From Aralia elata (Eukaryota; Streptophyta; Magnoliopsida; Apiales; Araliaceae), in NCBI GenBank assembly GCA_034770075.1, contig CM068388.1:19525206-19589205 (forward strand): a stretch of 64,000 nt of DNA. The letters run 5' to 3'. The notes beneath the pieces were generated by a model. It had not been told where the DNA came from. It was given only the letters and a program-made list of their open reading frames with translations, and did not search any database. The translations under genes and the position numbers were made by a program. Shown here piece after piece: positions 47,036 through 57,381 of the stretch (its first letter is position 1; every line of letters starts with the position of its first letter).

Positions 47036-49978
47036 AGGAAACCGAAGAGACCAAGTGAAGCGAGAGGCAACAAAGACTAAGGGGTCGCTTGGGAGAACTG
47101 TTGTGTGGACTAAAATTATTTCTAAATTAAATATGAAAGTGTTTTATTGTTTGATAATTTTTTTAAAATATTATTAAATAATAGAGATTTGGGTTTAAAA
47201 GTACTTTTAACTTGAGCTGAAAATTTGAACTTTTGACTGCAACACTTTTGACAAAAATACAAAATACAAAATTATCCTTAAAGTGTTAAAAATAAATAAA
47301 ATCTCATGTCGCACACTTACCTTAAAATTTTATTAATGCCTTCAAAGTTCTTCTATAATTATGTCATGAATTATTAATTTAATTTTTATATTATAACACT
47401 TTTGTTAGAAGTTCTACCTCTAAAACTGTTTAATCTGACTACATTTAGATCACACATGACACATATCCGCCAAACACACGCTTTGAGCGATCATTCCTTA
47501 AGGAAGGTTCACACCTATTCTATATGTGTTCATGGACTTGAAAAAATGACAGAAGACTCATGCCCTATCTCTTTTGGGACCACAGGCCATAACAAGGATT
47601 AAGAGTTTGTAGTGAATGTGTGTGTCTTTGGTTTGTTGGAACTTAAAACGATCAGAATTGATGGAATTCATATATATTTTGAAAAATAATAAATTTTATA
47701 ATTAATAATATTTTATAGATAATTTAACATAATTACGATTATAATCGACCAAAATCAATTTTTCACTTTTTGATATATGAAGTAATGTATTTTTCTATTA
47801 AATAAATACAATTCAATTAAAAGGTTATATAATAAACTACCACATCTCCCTACCAAATCTTTAATTCACGCCGCTCATTTTTAAGAAATTATCTCATTTT
47901 GAGCCCACCAAAGACTACGAAGATTCAATAAAGAGAGTCTCCCTGCCAAAATTTCCATAATGACCAAGAAGATTTCAATAATGGTTGGCTGTACAAGTTT
48001 CAGTTTGGTCAATAATTTCAGCAAAAAAAATTCTCACGGAAACAAGTTTCAAACGTCTATAAATAAATGTTCATACCGAAGAAATAGAAAGATATAAAAA
48101 TACAAGAGTCTTTATGAATTTCTTTTATGTACAAGTTTTTTAGTCCTAATTTAAAGGGATTTTCTTGTATTTTTTTCCACTTGGTTGAATCTCAAGTTTA
48201 TGTCTAAAACTTGAGACAGAGAGTGTATTTCTCATTTTGAGAAATAGTAAAATTATTAAGAGTTTGTCATGTAATTTTTATCTCTTATTATTCTAAAATT
48301 AACAAATCAACTTTTCAACCTCATATTCCAGGCAACTTTTTCTCTTTTCAAGACCACAGACTAATTAAGAAGAATCGATTTAAAGAGAAGGTGAGTCCCT
48401 GCTAAATACTCCGGTCGTTGGTTCGCCAGAATATAAAAGATTCATTCGGGTTAGTAGTCAAAGGGTACTTCTTATTAAAATGCAACCTTCATTTGTTAGC
48501 TAGATAAAAACACAAAACTAACAATTCAATTTGATAATGAAAATTTTGCAATTTGAAAATTAACTTATCATAATTATAAGATTAATCTTTAAAATCAGTT
48601 GAGACATTTTCAAACTCAAAATTGAGATGATTTATTATGAAACAATAAGTCTTATAATGATTAGTGATTTTAGAATACTCATTTTCGTATTGACTAATTT
48701 AAACGATTAATTCATGCTAAATTTGAGTTTAAAAATATTTTAACTTAACTTTAAAAAGACAATTATAATCTAATATTTGAAATAGAGGGAGTACTAAATT
48801 AGACATTAACATGAAATTATGCAACGTAAACAATCATTTGCAGTCCAAAATTAGGTACTAAAAATAAAAAAGTTAACGACTCTTCCTACCACGTCTTTCA
48901 CGGCACTTTTTTGAGAAATTTATCTCATTTTGAGCCCACAAAGACTAAGAAGACTCAATAAGGTGAGTCTCCCGTGCCATAATTTCCGCAAAGACTATGG
49001 TGATGTGCGATAAAATTGTGTAATAAAAGTTTATATAAATAGAGGCTCGGTAAAAAATATTTTTTAAAATAAAGTTTAAATATAAAAAAGTTATTTATTG
49101 TATAGTATGTTTGAATATAATATTTTATTATTTGACCCTTAAATCAGTTTATACAAATTCATGGGCGGAGTAATAATATAATAAATATTAAATAATTTAT
49201 TCAAATAAAATTGCCAACAATTATGACTAATAAAATATTTTAAGTATGATAAAATATAATAATAATTATGACAATTTTACATAATTATTATAAAATATGA
49301 CGACGATGATAGTGGATATGGTGGTGGTGGTGGATGATGGTGGATGGTGGGTGGTGGTGAATGGTATAGTAGGAAAAACGAAGTGAAGAATGAAAAAAAT
49401 GAATCAGGCAGTGAGAGTAATTAGGAGTCTCTTTTTCTAAAAAGAGCTGTTTAAATTTCTTTCTTTTAAGAGACAAAAAGAGTTCTTACAAATTTTCATC
49501 ATACAACTTAGTCTCTGTAAGAAAAAAAAATAAAAAAAAAAAGAAAAAAGAAAAAACTAATGATGGGCCGTACCCCCATCAATGAATGTTAAGCTTAGGC
49601 AGTAGTTGGCCAGAAATTAATTTTAAAAAATAAACAAAATAATGACATCTTTTCTCAACCATCATTTTATGTAATTTTGTAGGGTCATTAAGGATAAATT
49701 TAAAAAAAAAAATTACTCTCTTTCTTCTATTTTATTTTTCTTAATTTGCGTTAAAAATATATTCAAGACATTCTTTAGAAAATGGAGGCAATATAATTTA
49801 ATTTTTATATTAATACACTTGTCAAAAGTCTGCCAAAATTTCCAGAAAGACTAAGAAGACTTCAATTAATGGTCGGCTGTAGAGTTACCTCCTTTACATT
49901 ACAAATCCAACCACCATTTGTTATGCTTAGGCAGTACTTGGTGAGAAATTGATTAGTTAGAAAAAAAGAAGCCAAATA
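47036..49978. other. Region upstream of the receptor kinase with repeated promoter-like blocks
   Basis: No intact gene. Blocks similar to the kinase gene's immediate upstream sequence recur: AAGACTAxGAAGA near 47917, 48943 and 49850; TCTCATTTTGAGCCCAC near 47891 and 48923; TTGGCTGTA/TCGGCTGTAG near 47983 and 49872; CTTAGGCAGTA near 49594 and 49926. These look like leftovers of duplicated copies of the kinase gene's 5' region. A partial M1-like MITE lies near 47640-47790 and a GGTGGT-rich patch near 49318-49370. Confidence 0.5.
48530..48795. mobile_element. Stowaway-like MITE, family M1, copy 4
   Basis: Ends GAAATAGAGGGAGTA, the complement of the family's TACTCCCTC start. The interior shares AAATTTGAGTTTAAAAATAT and CTTATAATGATTAGT with the other copies. 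Confidence 0.65.
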
Positions 49979-52946
49979 ATGGCATCCTCTTCGTCCATCA
50001 CTCGTGCACTACTTCTTCTACTTCTTCTGGCTTCTTGTGCAAATATGATATTAGTAGCAGCAGCAGCAAAGTCACCGGAGGCTGAAGCTCTGCTCAACAG
50101 CGGCTGGTGGGGGAGTAATATTAATAATAATAATAATAATAGTAATTCTGTTATTAAAGTGAACACTTCTCATAGTCATTGTAACTGGACAGGCATCAAT
50201 TGCAATGACGCAGGTAGTGTCACCGGTATAGACCTGTTGTCTTACTGCTACTTCAAAGACAAAAAACTAGGAGGTGAGGTGGGGAAGTTGAATTTTTCAT
50301 CATTTCCCAACCTTGAATATATTGATTTTGATTCCTGTGGACTCCATGGTAGCATCCCATACCAAATTGGTATGCTTTCAAAACTCACATACCTTTATCT
50401 GGGACAGAACTTTCTTACAGGTAAGTTACCTCCTTCCTTGGCTAACCTCACCCAACTAGAATGGCTTTCCATCCCACGTAATAATATTAGTGGTTTAATT
50501 CCCTTAAGATTTGGGAATTTGACCAACTTACGTATTTTATCCCTCTCTGCGAATGACCTCGTCGGTTCAATCTCTTCAGCTTTGGGTTTTTGCCGACAAA
50601 TCTAAACATTTTGTACCTTCTTTCCAATCAATTTAGTGGCTATATCCCTTTGGAATTAGGGAACCTAAAGACGCTAGAGAGACTACACCTGGGAAATAAC
50701 AACCTTGATGGTTCAATCCCTTCGTCTCTAGGTCTTTTAAGAAACTTGACATATTTGAGTCTAGCTTCAAACCAAATAAATGGCTCTATCCCTTCAGAAT
50801 TAGGGAACCTGAAGATGCTAACGTCACTAGACCTCGGCAATAACAACTTTCATGGTTCAATCCCTTCATCTCTAGGTCTTTTAAGCAACTTGACATATTT
50901 GATCCTTTCTTCAAACCAAATAAACGGCTCTATTCCTTCGGAATTAGGGAACCTGAAGATGCTAAGGACACTAAACCTTTCTGATAACAACCTTCATGGT
51001 TTTATTCCTACAGAGATTAGCCTTCTCTCCAAAGTTAGTTATCTTAATCTTCAGTCTAATCAACTTTCAGGAAGCATACCTGTTTCCATGCTGTTGAATA
51101 ATCTTCTCATGAGACTAGACCTCTCGAATAATCGGCTGAGTGGACACATCCCCAAAGAACTTGGAAAGTGCAACCAACTGGAAGACTTGAGATTAAGTTG
51201 TAACAATTTAAACGGAACCATTCCTGTTGAACTTGCAAGTTTGTCAAACTTAAAGTATTTGAACCTCTCCCGAAATAATCTCTGTGGCACAATTCAAATT
51301 TGTCCTTGCAATGGTTGTGATGGCTCGTCAATTGATTTATCAGGCAATTACGCCCTCAAGGGTAATCTGACTTGTCAAGAGATGTCTAGCAGCAATACCA
51401 CAAAAGATAACGACATCATAACCAACAACAAGAACAATAAAAAAAGAGGCTTGGACATTATAAAAGTTGTTCTTCCCATCGTTATTTTCCTAACCCTCAT
51501 AACGTTTTCCCTTGTATTATTTAGTCGACACAAGGCACAAAGAAGTCAAAGCCACACCAGATTAATAAGGAACGGTAACTTGTGTTCGATATGGAATTAT
51601 GATGGAAGGATTGCATATGAAGACATTATCAGAGCAACCAATGACTTTGACATCAGATATTGCATTGGAACTGGTGGCTATGGCAGCGTGTATGAAGCAA
51701 GACTACCTAGTGGCAAAGTAGTGGCCCTAAAAAAACTTCATCGGCTAGAAGCTGAAGAGCCAGCTTTTGACAAGAGTTTCAAGAATGAGATAGAAGTCTT
51801 ATCAAATATAAGGCATAAGAACATTGTCAAACTTTACGGATTTTGTTTACGCCACAGATGCATGTTCTTGGTTTATGAATACTTGCAAAGGGGAAGCTTG
51901 TTTTGTGTCCTCAGAAATGATGTTGAAGCCATCGAATTAGATTGGACCACGAGGGTGAACATTGTGAAAGGTATTGCAAACGCTCTATCTTACATGCATT
52001 ACGATTGCAACCCACCTATTGTACATCGCGACATATCAAGCAACAACATCTTATTGGATTCCAAGCTAGAGGCCTTTGTTGCTGACTTTGGCACCGCAAG
52101 ATTGTTAAACCCTGATTCATCAAATCAAACAATACTTGCCGGAACTTGCGGATATGTTGCTCCAGGTGAACAATTCTATTCATGTAATTATATTAATTTT
52201 TTTTCCCTACAATAGAACCGAAAAATGTAATAAAATCTACATAATTTAATATGCATTAACTTAGATAGCCTTCTACTAGTATTGAATATATTTTAAGATG
52301 CTTTAAAATCTAATTTCTGATGTCCAAACCCTCTTTTTTGAAAGTGAGAAAGAATTTTAAGAGATGCCAAATTCATATTTATACACCACAAGTTTCATAT
52401 ATTTTATTATAGCTAAAACTATATATGTGTATATGTGTGTGTATACACATATAAACGTGCACACTCAATAACTTATATTTAGCACAGCTTAAAAGATAAT
52501 GCCACATATATTCTACAAAATAGAACAACTAAAATGAGACTCTTAGAATTGCTCAACAAAGTTTACCTAACAATGCAGAACTTGCCTACACTATGGTTGT
52601 GAGTGAAAAGTGTGATGTCTACAGTTTTGGGGTGGTGGCAATTGAAATAATGATGGGAAAGCATCCAGGAGAGCTTCTCTCACCTCCAAAGTCATCTTCT
52701 GCTCAGGATATAATGTTGAATGATATTTTGGATCCTCGCCTTACACATCCAACTACTCGACTAGTTGAACAGAATATCATTCGGGTTCTTTCATTGGGTT
52801 TTGCATGTGTATCCTCTGACCCCAAATTGCGACCAACCATGCTTGACGTGTCACGACAATTAACAGCTTGCACGCCTCTAGCTAAATCTCTTCATGCAAT
52901 TTCAATAAGGCAACTAAGGTATGGAGAAAAAATATTGACATGTTAA
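49979..52946 (+). CDS. LRR receptor-like kinase, MIK2 type (one apparent frameshift)
   Basis: Membrane receptor kinase of the MDIS1-interacting (MIK2-like) type. Plant relatives sense extracellular signals. ATG 49979 begins a signal peptide (LLLLLLLASCANMILVAAAA). Then come an N-terminal cap with CNWTGINC, LRRs of the plant LxGSIPxxLGxLxNLxxL type, a transmembrane helix (about residues 496-515, VVLPIVIFLTLITF), and a kinase domain. The kinase has GTGGYGSV (about 563), VVALKK, HRDISSNN (about 682) and DFGTAR. Exon 1 is 49979-52165 and exon 2 is 52579-52946. The intron (GT at 52166, AG at 52578) splits the Glu of the APE motif; exon 2 gives ELAYTMVVSEKCDVYSFG and the C-terminal lobe. In T-run 50587-50591 the frame slips (LGFCRQI stop versus LPTNLNILYL). 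One extra T restores about 851 residues, the expected length. It is either a sequencing error or a recent inactivating mutation. Confidence 0.9.
52166..52578 (+). other. Intron of the receptor kinase gene (413 bp)
   Basis: Begins GTGAACAATT and ends AACAATGCAG, AT-rich as usual for eudicot introns. Joining restores the conserved kinase APE motif. Reading through would add about 16 residues and stop at 52213-52215. Confidence 0.88.
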
Positions 52947-52998
52947 AGTATTTCACTATAACGGTATTAATATACTTCTCTGAAACATCTAAAACATT

Positions 52999-53244
52999 AT
53001 ACTCCCTCTGTCATAGGATAATCCATTGACTTTTGTAGTCAAATTGACCGTTTTTAAAATTAATAATTAAACATATATATTTAGATTTTCAAAAAGACAA
53101 ACATTGAGATTAGTACTAAATTGTATATAGTTGATCATGTTTATAAGCTTTTTGTATATATTTAAAAGAATAATAAGATCTATTGATTTAAAAAAGGGTC
53201 AATTTGACCATAAAAGTCAATGAAAGACTTTTATCCTAGTTTAT
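52999..53244. mobile_element. MITE (CTCCCTCTGTCATAGGATAA type)
   Basis: The left end ACTCCCTCTGTCATAGGATA with ATTGACTTTTGTAGTCAAAT is mirrored by the right end TTTGACCATAAAAGTCAATG...TTATCCTAGT. About 246 bp and non-coding. It abuts the broken histone gene, at the point where that gene's exon 1 is truncated. Confidence 0.7.
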
Positions 53245-54248
53245 CTGTCTGCCATTCTTGAATACATCACGGCTGAGGTATTTGTTTTATTCTTCCCTTT
53301 TTTTTTGTTGATTTATTGGCTTGTGCAGTGTAAGATATTTTTCCTTGGAATTTGGGGGTGAAGAAATTTTCTGTTTTGATTGATTTATTGGCTTGTGCAG
53401 TGTAAGATATTTTTTGTTTGATTTTCTGTTTGTTAGTTTGTTTTGATTTGCTGGCTTTTAGTCGATTTTAGGAAATGTGTTTTGAATTTCTTGTATTGGG
53501 AGATATGGTATTATATTCCAAAAAGGAGAAGGTTGGCTTTCATTTTGGGGACAGAGGCTGTATTAGGCTCTTCTTTCTTTTTTTACTTCTTTTATTTGTT
53601 GCTGTGATAGGTTTAGGAAATCGGTTGCTTTCTTTTGATTTCCTTGTATTTAGTTTATTTGGAAAATGTGTTTTGAATTTCTTTTATTGGGAAATATGGT
53701 ACTATAAGCTGCATGCATTTTGGGTTCCTAATTTGAAAATTGAGTAATGAAGGGAAAATATTATATTTTTATAGTGAATTTTTGGATGTTAATTTGGAAA
53801 TTGGATTCTTAGATTGGGATATTTCAAAAAGAAGGCTGTCTATCATTTTGGATTTTGTTTTTTGCATTTTTGATTTGTTGTTGTGATAGGTTCAAGAACT
53901 GCACATTTTACATTTATTATGAAATATATTTTGTACTGTTGCAAATATTGGAGGGTTGTTCATATCTTGTTGGGGTTTAGTTTTTCTTTGGGGTCATGTT
54001 TTATATTTGTCTTATTTGTTGATATTTTGGATTTTTTGGGGATAGTAATATTAATGATATATATGTATTGAAATGATAATGAATGATAGGTATTGGAGTT
54101 GGCTGTGAATGATGAAGAGTTGAACAAGCTTTTGGGTGCGGTTACTATTGCCAACGGAGGTGTTTTGCCGAATATCCACCAGAATTTTCTGCCAAAGAAG
54201 GTTGGGAAAGGCAAGGGAGACATTGGATTTGCTTCTCAAGAGTTTTAG
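53242..54248 (+). pseudogene. H2AX: Histone H2A.X relic with intron, 5' truncated
   Basis: The last 12 codons of an exon (53242-53277, YLSAILEYITAE) are followed by GT at 53278. An 812-bp T-rich intron with internal repeats ends in AG at 54089. Exon 2 (54090-54248) reads VLELAVNDEELNKLLGAV, TIANGGVLPNIHQNFLPKK and GKGKGDIGFASQEF, then TAG. The C-terminal SQEF is the phosphorylation motif that defines H2A.X, the histone variant marking DNA breaks. Everything before YLSA is missing. Exon 2 also lacks about 20 residues (the GNAARDNKK...RHIQLA block), as if deleted between the two similar ELA/QLA stretches. There is no start codon, so it is not functional. The 3' untranslated region probably extends to about 54400. 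Confidence 0.9.
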
Positions 54249-54580
54249 GAAGAGTTTGCCTTCTTTTTGTGTCTCCTTTAGTAAAGGAGATCAACGTCAT
54301 GTAATATATGATATGTTGATGTTTGATCATTTGGGATGTGAAATTGAGGCTTTGCACTTGTTGTTTCCAATTTAAGTTTTTGATTCAGGATATGATTAGA
54401 TGTATTCAAAGTTTTTGTAAATGGTGAAAGGTTAAGTTAACTACGTACACTCTTATTCTGCCCAAGTGTATGGTGCCTGACCTGTTATCATACTGCAGAC
54501 TAGGAAGTTAGCAGTAGAAGTATTTTTCATAATTCCTGAACCTTTGTTTTCTTGATCTAAGTTTCTCTGAACTGTGTGTT
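54249..54580. other. Histone 3' flank and spacer
   Basis: Follows the H2A.X relic's stop; the first 150 bp or so are probably its former 3' untranslated region. No gene seen. Confidence 0.4.
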
Positions 54581-54740
54581 AGCATCCTACCAACTTGGTA
54601 TGCTTTCAAACCTGACATCCCTTGGTCTGTCTCAAAACTCTCAAAACTTTCTTACAAGTTTGCTACCTCAGTGCTTGGCTAGCCTCAGCCCAATTGAAAT
54701 GGCTTGACATCTACGGGATGTTTGTTACATGTTATGAAAG
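54581..54740 (+). pseudogene. LRR receptor gene relic, piece 1
   Basis: Sequence such as TAGCATCC...TACCAA.TTGGTATGC matches the LRR region of the intact kinase at 50350-50470: GMLS, then ...QNFLT, LPxxLA, and TQLEW-like. It is truncated, with a stop after the EMA block. It is the leftover of a second, related receptor gene downstream of the intact one. Confidence 0.75.
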
Positions 54741-55127
54741 ATATTCATCAAAACACATTATTGGGTATTTGATTACTAATAAAAAAAATTGGTTATATTG
54801 CGTCATTTTCTATTTGGGATTTGGGAGAAGTTATTTGTTCACTCTTAATGTTGTTGACATGTTGCAAGTATTTGCTACAAATTCAAAATTATTGGATATA
54901 TTTTCCTAATATTGATCTTTTATTAAAATGTTTGTACTAATCTTAGTTAAATGATTCACTTAAAAGGTTATTGTCAAACATAATTCAACACTCAAAATGT
55001 TATTCAACTAGTTCATTCAATATTATCTAATAAATCATACAATTTTAATATGCTTATAAGATAATAATTTATGATATATTAAATCATTAAGTACAAAAAT
55101 ATTAAATAAGTCAATTAGCTAATTTAA
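54741..55127. other. AT-rich insertion within the LRR relic
   Basis: No homology to the receptor gene and no recognised element ends. It separates relic pieces 1 and 2 together with the following MITE. Confidence 0.4.
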
Positions 55128-55386
55128 TATTCTTTCCGTCCACAATAGGATGTCCTAAGGTATAATGTTATTTTGTCTTTAAAAGGATGACAATAAGCAC
55201 ATAAACTAAATAGTAAATATGTCATTTAGTAGGGTTCAGTAGTATATAAAAAATTAGAAAGACTCGTCATTGGCTACTAAGAATAAACTTGAAACTTTTT
55301 CTAACTACTCTCTATTCTCTATTTTACTTTTCTTAATTTATGGGTAAAATATACTTTAAACATCTTTTGGAGGACGAAAGGAGTAA
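55128..55386. mobile_element. MITE (CTTTCCGTCCACAATAGGAT type)
   Basis: The left end TTCTTTCCGTCCACAATAGG matches the reverse complement of the right end, ACTCCTTTCGTCCTCCAAAA, at most positions. About 259 bp, no coding capacity. A half copy of the same type may lie at about 49700-49790. Confidence 0.6.
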
Positions 55387-55454
55387 ACAACAAAAAATGT
55401 CACATCACTGAATATTTAAGATGACTATTTCAAATTATTTTTAACAAACGCCCC

Positions 55455-55690
55455 CTAAAATTATGATATTAGTGGTTTATTCCCTTAACTTGGGGACTTT
55501 AGCAACCTATTTGGCCTTTTATTTATCAGCGATTATGACCTAATTGGTTCAATACATTTTGGTTTGGGTTCTTTGACCAAGATAGGCCATCATTAGGAAT
55601 TTATAGATGTTACAAGATTAGATTTGGGTGATAACAAACTTTTATAGTTCTATCTCATCACTTTTAGGACTTTTAGGACTTGTTCATTTA
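55455..55690 (+). pseudogene. LRR receptor gene relic, piece 2
   Basis: Continues the second receptor relic. NDISGLFP, LIGSIHFGLGSLTK and TRLDLGDNK correspond to residues about 165-260 of the intact kinase, with stops and shifts. Together with piece 1 it shows a former tandem paralog of the kinase at 49979. Confidence 0.75.
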
Positions 55691-55783
55691 GTTGTGTATA
55701 GTGCATTGGCTTGTGTGTCTAGGGTGGTTTATAAATTTCAAAATGCAACATTATTTTTGATATGGTGCATTTAGACTTAACAA

Positions 55784-55967
55784 CTAAGGTAAAAGCCCCT
55801 AGATTGGCCTGCCTGCTGAACTTGAGGTTTGGATTTATATATTTTAGGCCAAAAAATCAATTTGGGCCTTTTCAGCCCAACCTAATTTTGGTTTAACCCA
55901 CGAGTGGCTTGCCTCGCCCATGAGATTCATTTCACTTCAACTATTCAGATCTATCCCATATTTCTAA
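55784..55967. repeat. Paralogous segment B, left part
   Basis: Counterpart of 42528-42710. It ends with TATTTCTAA (55959-55967), the left target duplication of the LSU-carrying element. Confidence 0.8.
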
Positions 55968-56272
55968 GGGTTCTTTACAGTTATATACAACAATTGTAAA
56001 AAAATTACAATATTAGTGCACTAACAAAATAATTACAAAAAGAGTGTAAAATAATAATCACTCCCTATCTTTCAAACGCTGAAATCATGGGGAGTAACTG
56101 TCATTATCTTATCGGCAGTTACCAAATATTTCAAACCTAAAAAATTACTCAGGCGGATGTCGGAGTTTTTAAAGATTGATAGTTGCTACCCCGAGCATTC
56201 CAAAATCACAACAATTACTGCTCGCTTGCTTGCTCGTTGTTCCAGATTTATTTATTTAAATTTTCAATTTAT

Positions 56273-56601
56273 ATGGCTCCCAACGTAGCCGTGTCGTCAG
56301 TCCAATCAAAGTCGCTCCGGCGATCAGAAGCGGCTGCGTCTCCGATGGAGGAGCAGGAGGCGCCGAGGAAGAGGAACGAAGAGTTGGAGAGAGAATTGAA
56401 GGAAAGTTTGGAGAGAGAAAAGATGATGACGCAGGAGCTCCGCAAACACATGGCTAGAAGTTACAGAACGGTGAGTTTGAAGCCGAAGCCGTCGACCAGA
56501 CTAGAAGTTACAGAACTCGAATGTTGTCGTTAATGGATCAGCTCTCCATGGCTCAGAAGCTTCTCGAATTAGCTTCCATTTCTATTCCCACTTCTAAATG
56601 A
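56273..56601 (+). pseudogene. LSU: RESPONSE TO LOW SULFUR (LSU) gene copy, broken
   Basis: LSU proteins are plant-specific coiled-coil proteins of about 90-110 residues. They are induced by sulfur starvation and other stresses, and bind many stress partners. The copy starts ATG 56273 (MAPNVAVSSVQSKSLRRSE), with the coil RKRNEELERELKESLEREK. The C-terminal half reads, in a different frame, GEFEAEAVDQTRSYRTRMLS and MDQLSMAQKLLELA to TGA 56599-56601. The conserved core normally between them (AEEAEERLCSQL region) is missing. In its place is a 16-bp copy (56454-56469) of sequence found again at 56501-56516, causing the frameshift. It has no intron, like other LSU genes. It lies inside the Mutator-like element and is not expected to be functional. 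Confidence 0.85.
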
Positions 56602-56639
56602 TAACTGAATTTCATATATATACATATACATACAAATTA

Positions 56640-57150
56640 TTTTGGTTACTAATTAGATATATTTTGGTTACTATGTACTATTAATTTGGTTATCATTCGC
56701 AATATTGTTTTGTTTTTTATTTATAAAAATTGATAGTTGCAAACAATGTGTTTCATAATTTTGGTTACCAATTAGATTTATTCTGGTTACTATATACTAT
56801 TGATTTGGTTACCATTTACACTATTGTTTTTTTTAAAAAAAATTGATAGTTGCAAACAATGTGTTTCATAATTTTGGTTACCAATTAGATTTATTTTGGT
56901 TACTAGATACTATTGATTTGGTTCCCATTCACAAGCACTGTTTCAGACTTTTGGTTACCAATTAGATATATTTTGCTCACTATATACTATTGATTTGGTT
57001 ACCATTCAAAATATTAATTTATTTTTTTTATTAAAATTGATAGTTGCAAACAATGTGTTTCATAATTTTGGTTACCAATTATATTTATTTTGGTTACCAT
57101 TCACGCTATTGTTTTTAAAAAAAAAAAATTAATAGTTGCAAACAATGTGG
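56640..57150. repeat. Irregular tandem repeat inside the LSU-carrying element
   Basis: Units of roughly 90-195 bp share GATAGTTGCAAACAATGTG (starts near 56731, 56844, 57039, 57130) and several TTTGGTTACCA/TTTGGTTACTA words. It lies between the LSU copy and the right terminal repeat. Confidence 0.8.
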
Positions 57151-57381
57151 AAGTGAAGAAAAAGGCGAAGCAGATGATGAAGAAAGAATATTTATTAGAG
57201 AAATTTGAAGAAAAATAAGGAATAGCCCTTAATCATAGGAAATGGACGTGGATTTCAAACTGTCAATTATAATAATTATGTAAATAAAATATTGAAAATG
57301 TACTCTTTTTGTAATTATTTTGTTAGTGCACTACTATTTTTTTTTAAATGTACTAGAAAGTGTAATTGTCCCTATTTCTAA

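Larger units (their letters stand above)
55968..57372. mobile_element. Gene-capturing Mutator-like element (LSU fragment), 1405 bp
   Basis: Flanked by a perfect 9-bp duplication TATTTCTAA (55959-55967 and 57373-57381), the hallmark of Mutator-like transposition. Both ends begin GGG. The terminal inverted repeats of about 70 bp share a near-perfect core TAGTGCACTAACAAAATAAT followed by TACAAAAAGAGT (left about 56014-56047, right about 57299-57332). The interior has no transposase but carries a broken LSU gene (56273-56601) and an irregular tandem repeat (56640-57150). Paralogous segment A (42700) lacks the insertion and serves as the empty site. This is a Pack-MULE. Confidence 0.93.

Noticed and set aside
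53475..54071. Frames rich in Phe and Leu between the kinase and the histone exon
   Set aside because: They lie in the T-rich intron of the H2A.X relic.
56273..56601. LSU copy as a functional gene
   Set aside because: The conserved core is missing and the two halves are in different frames.
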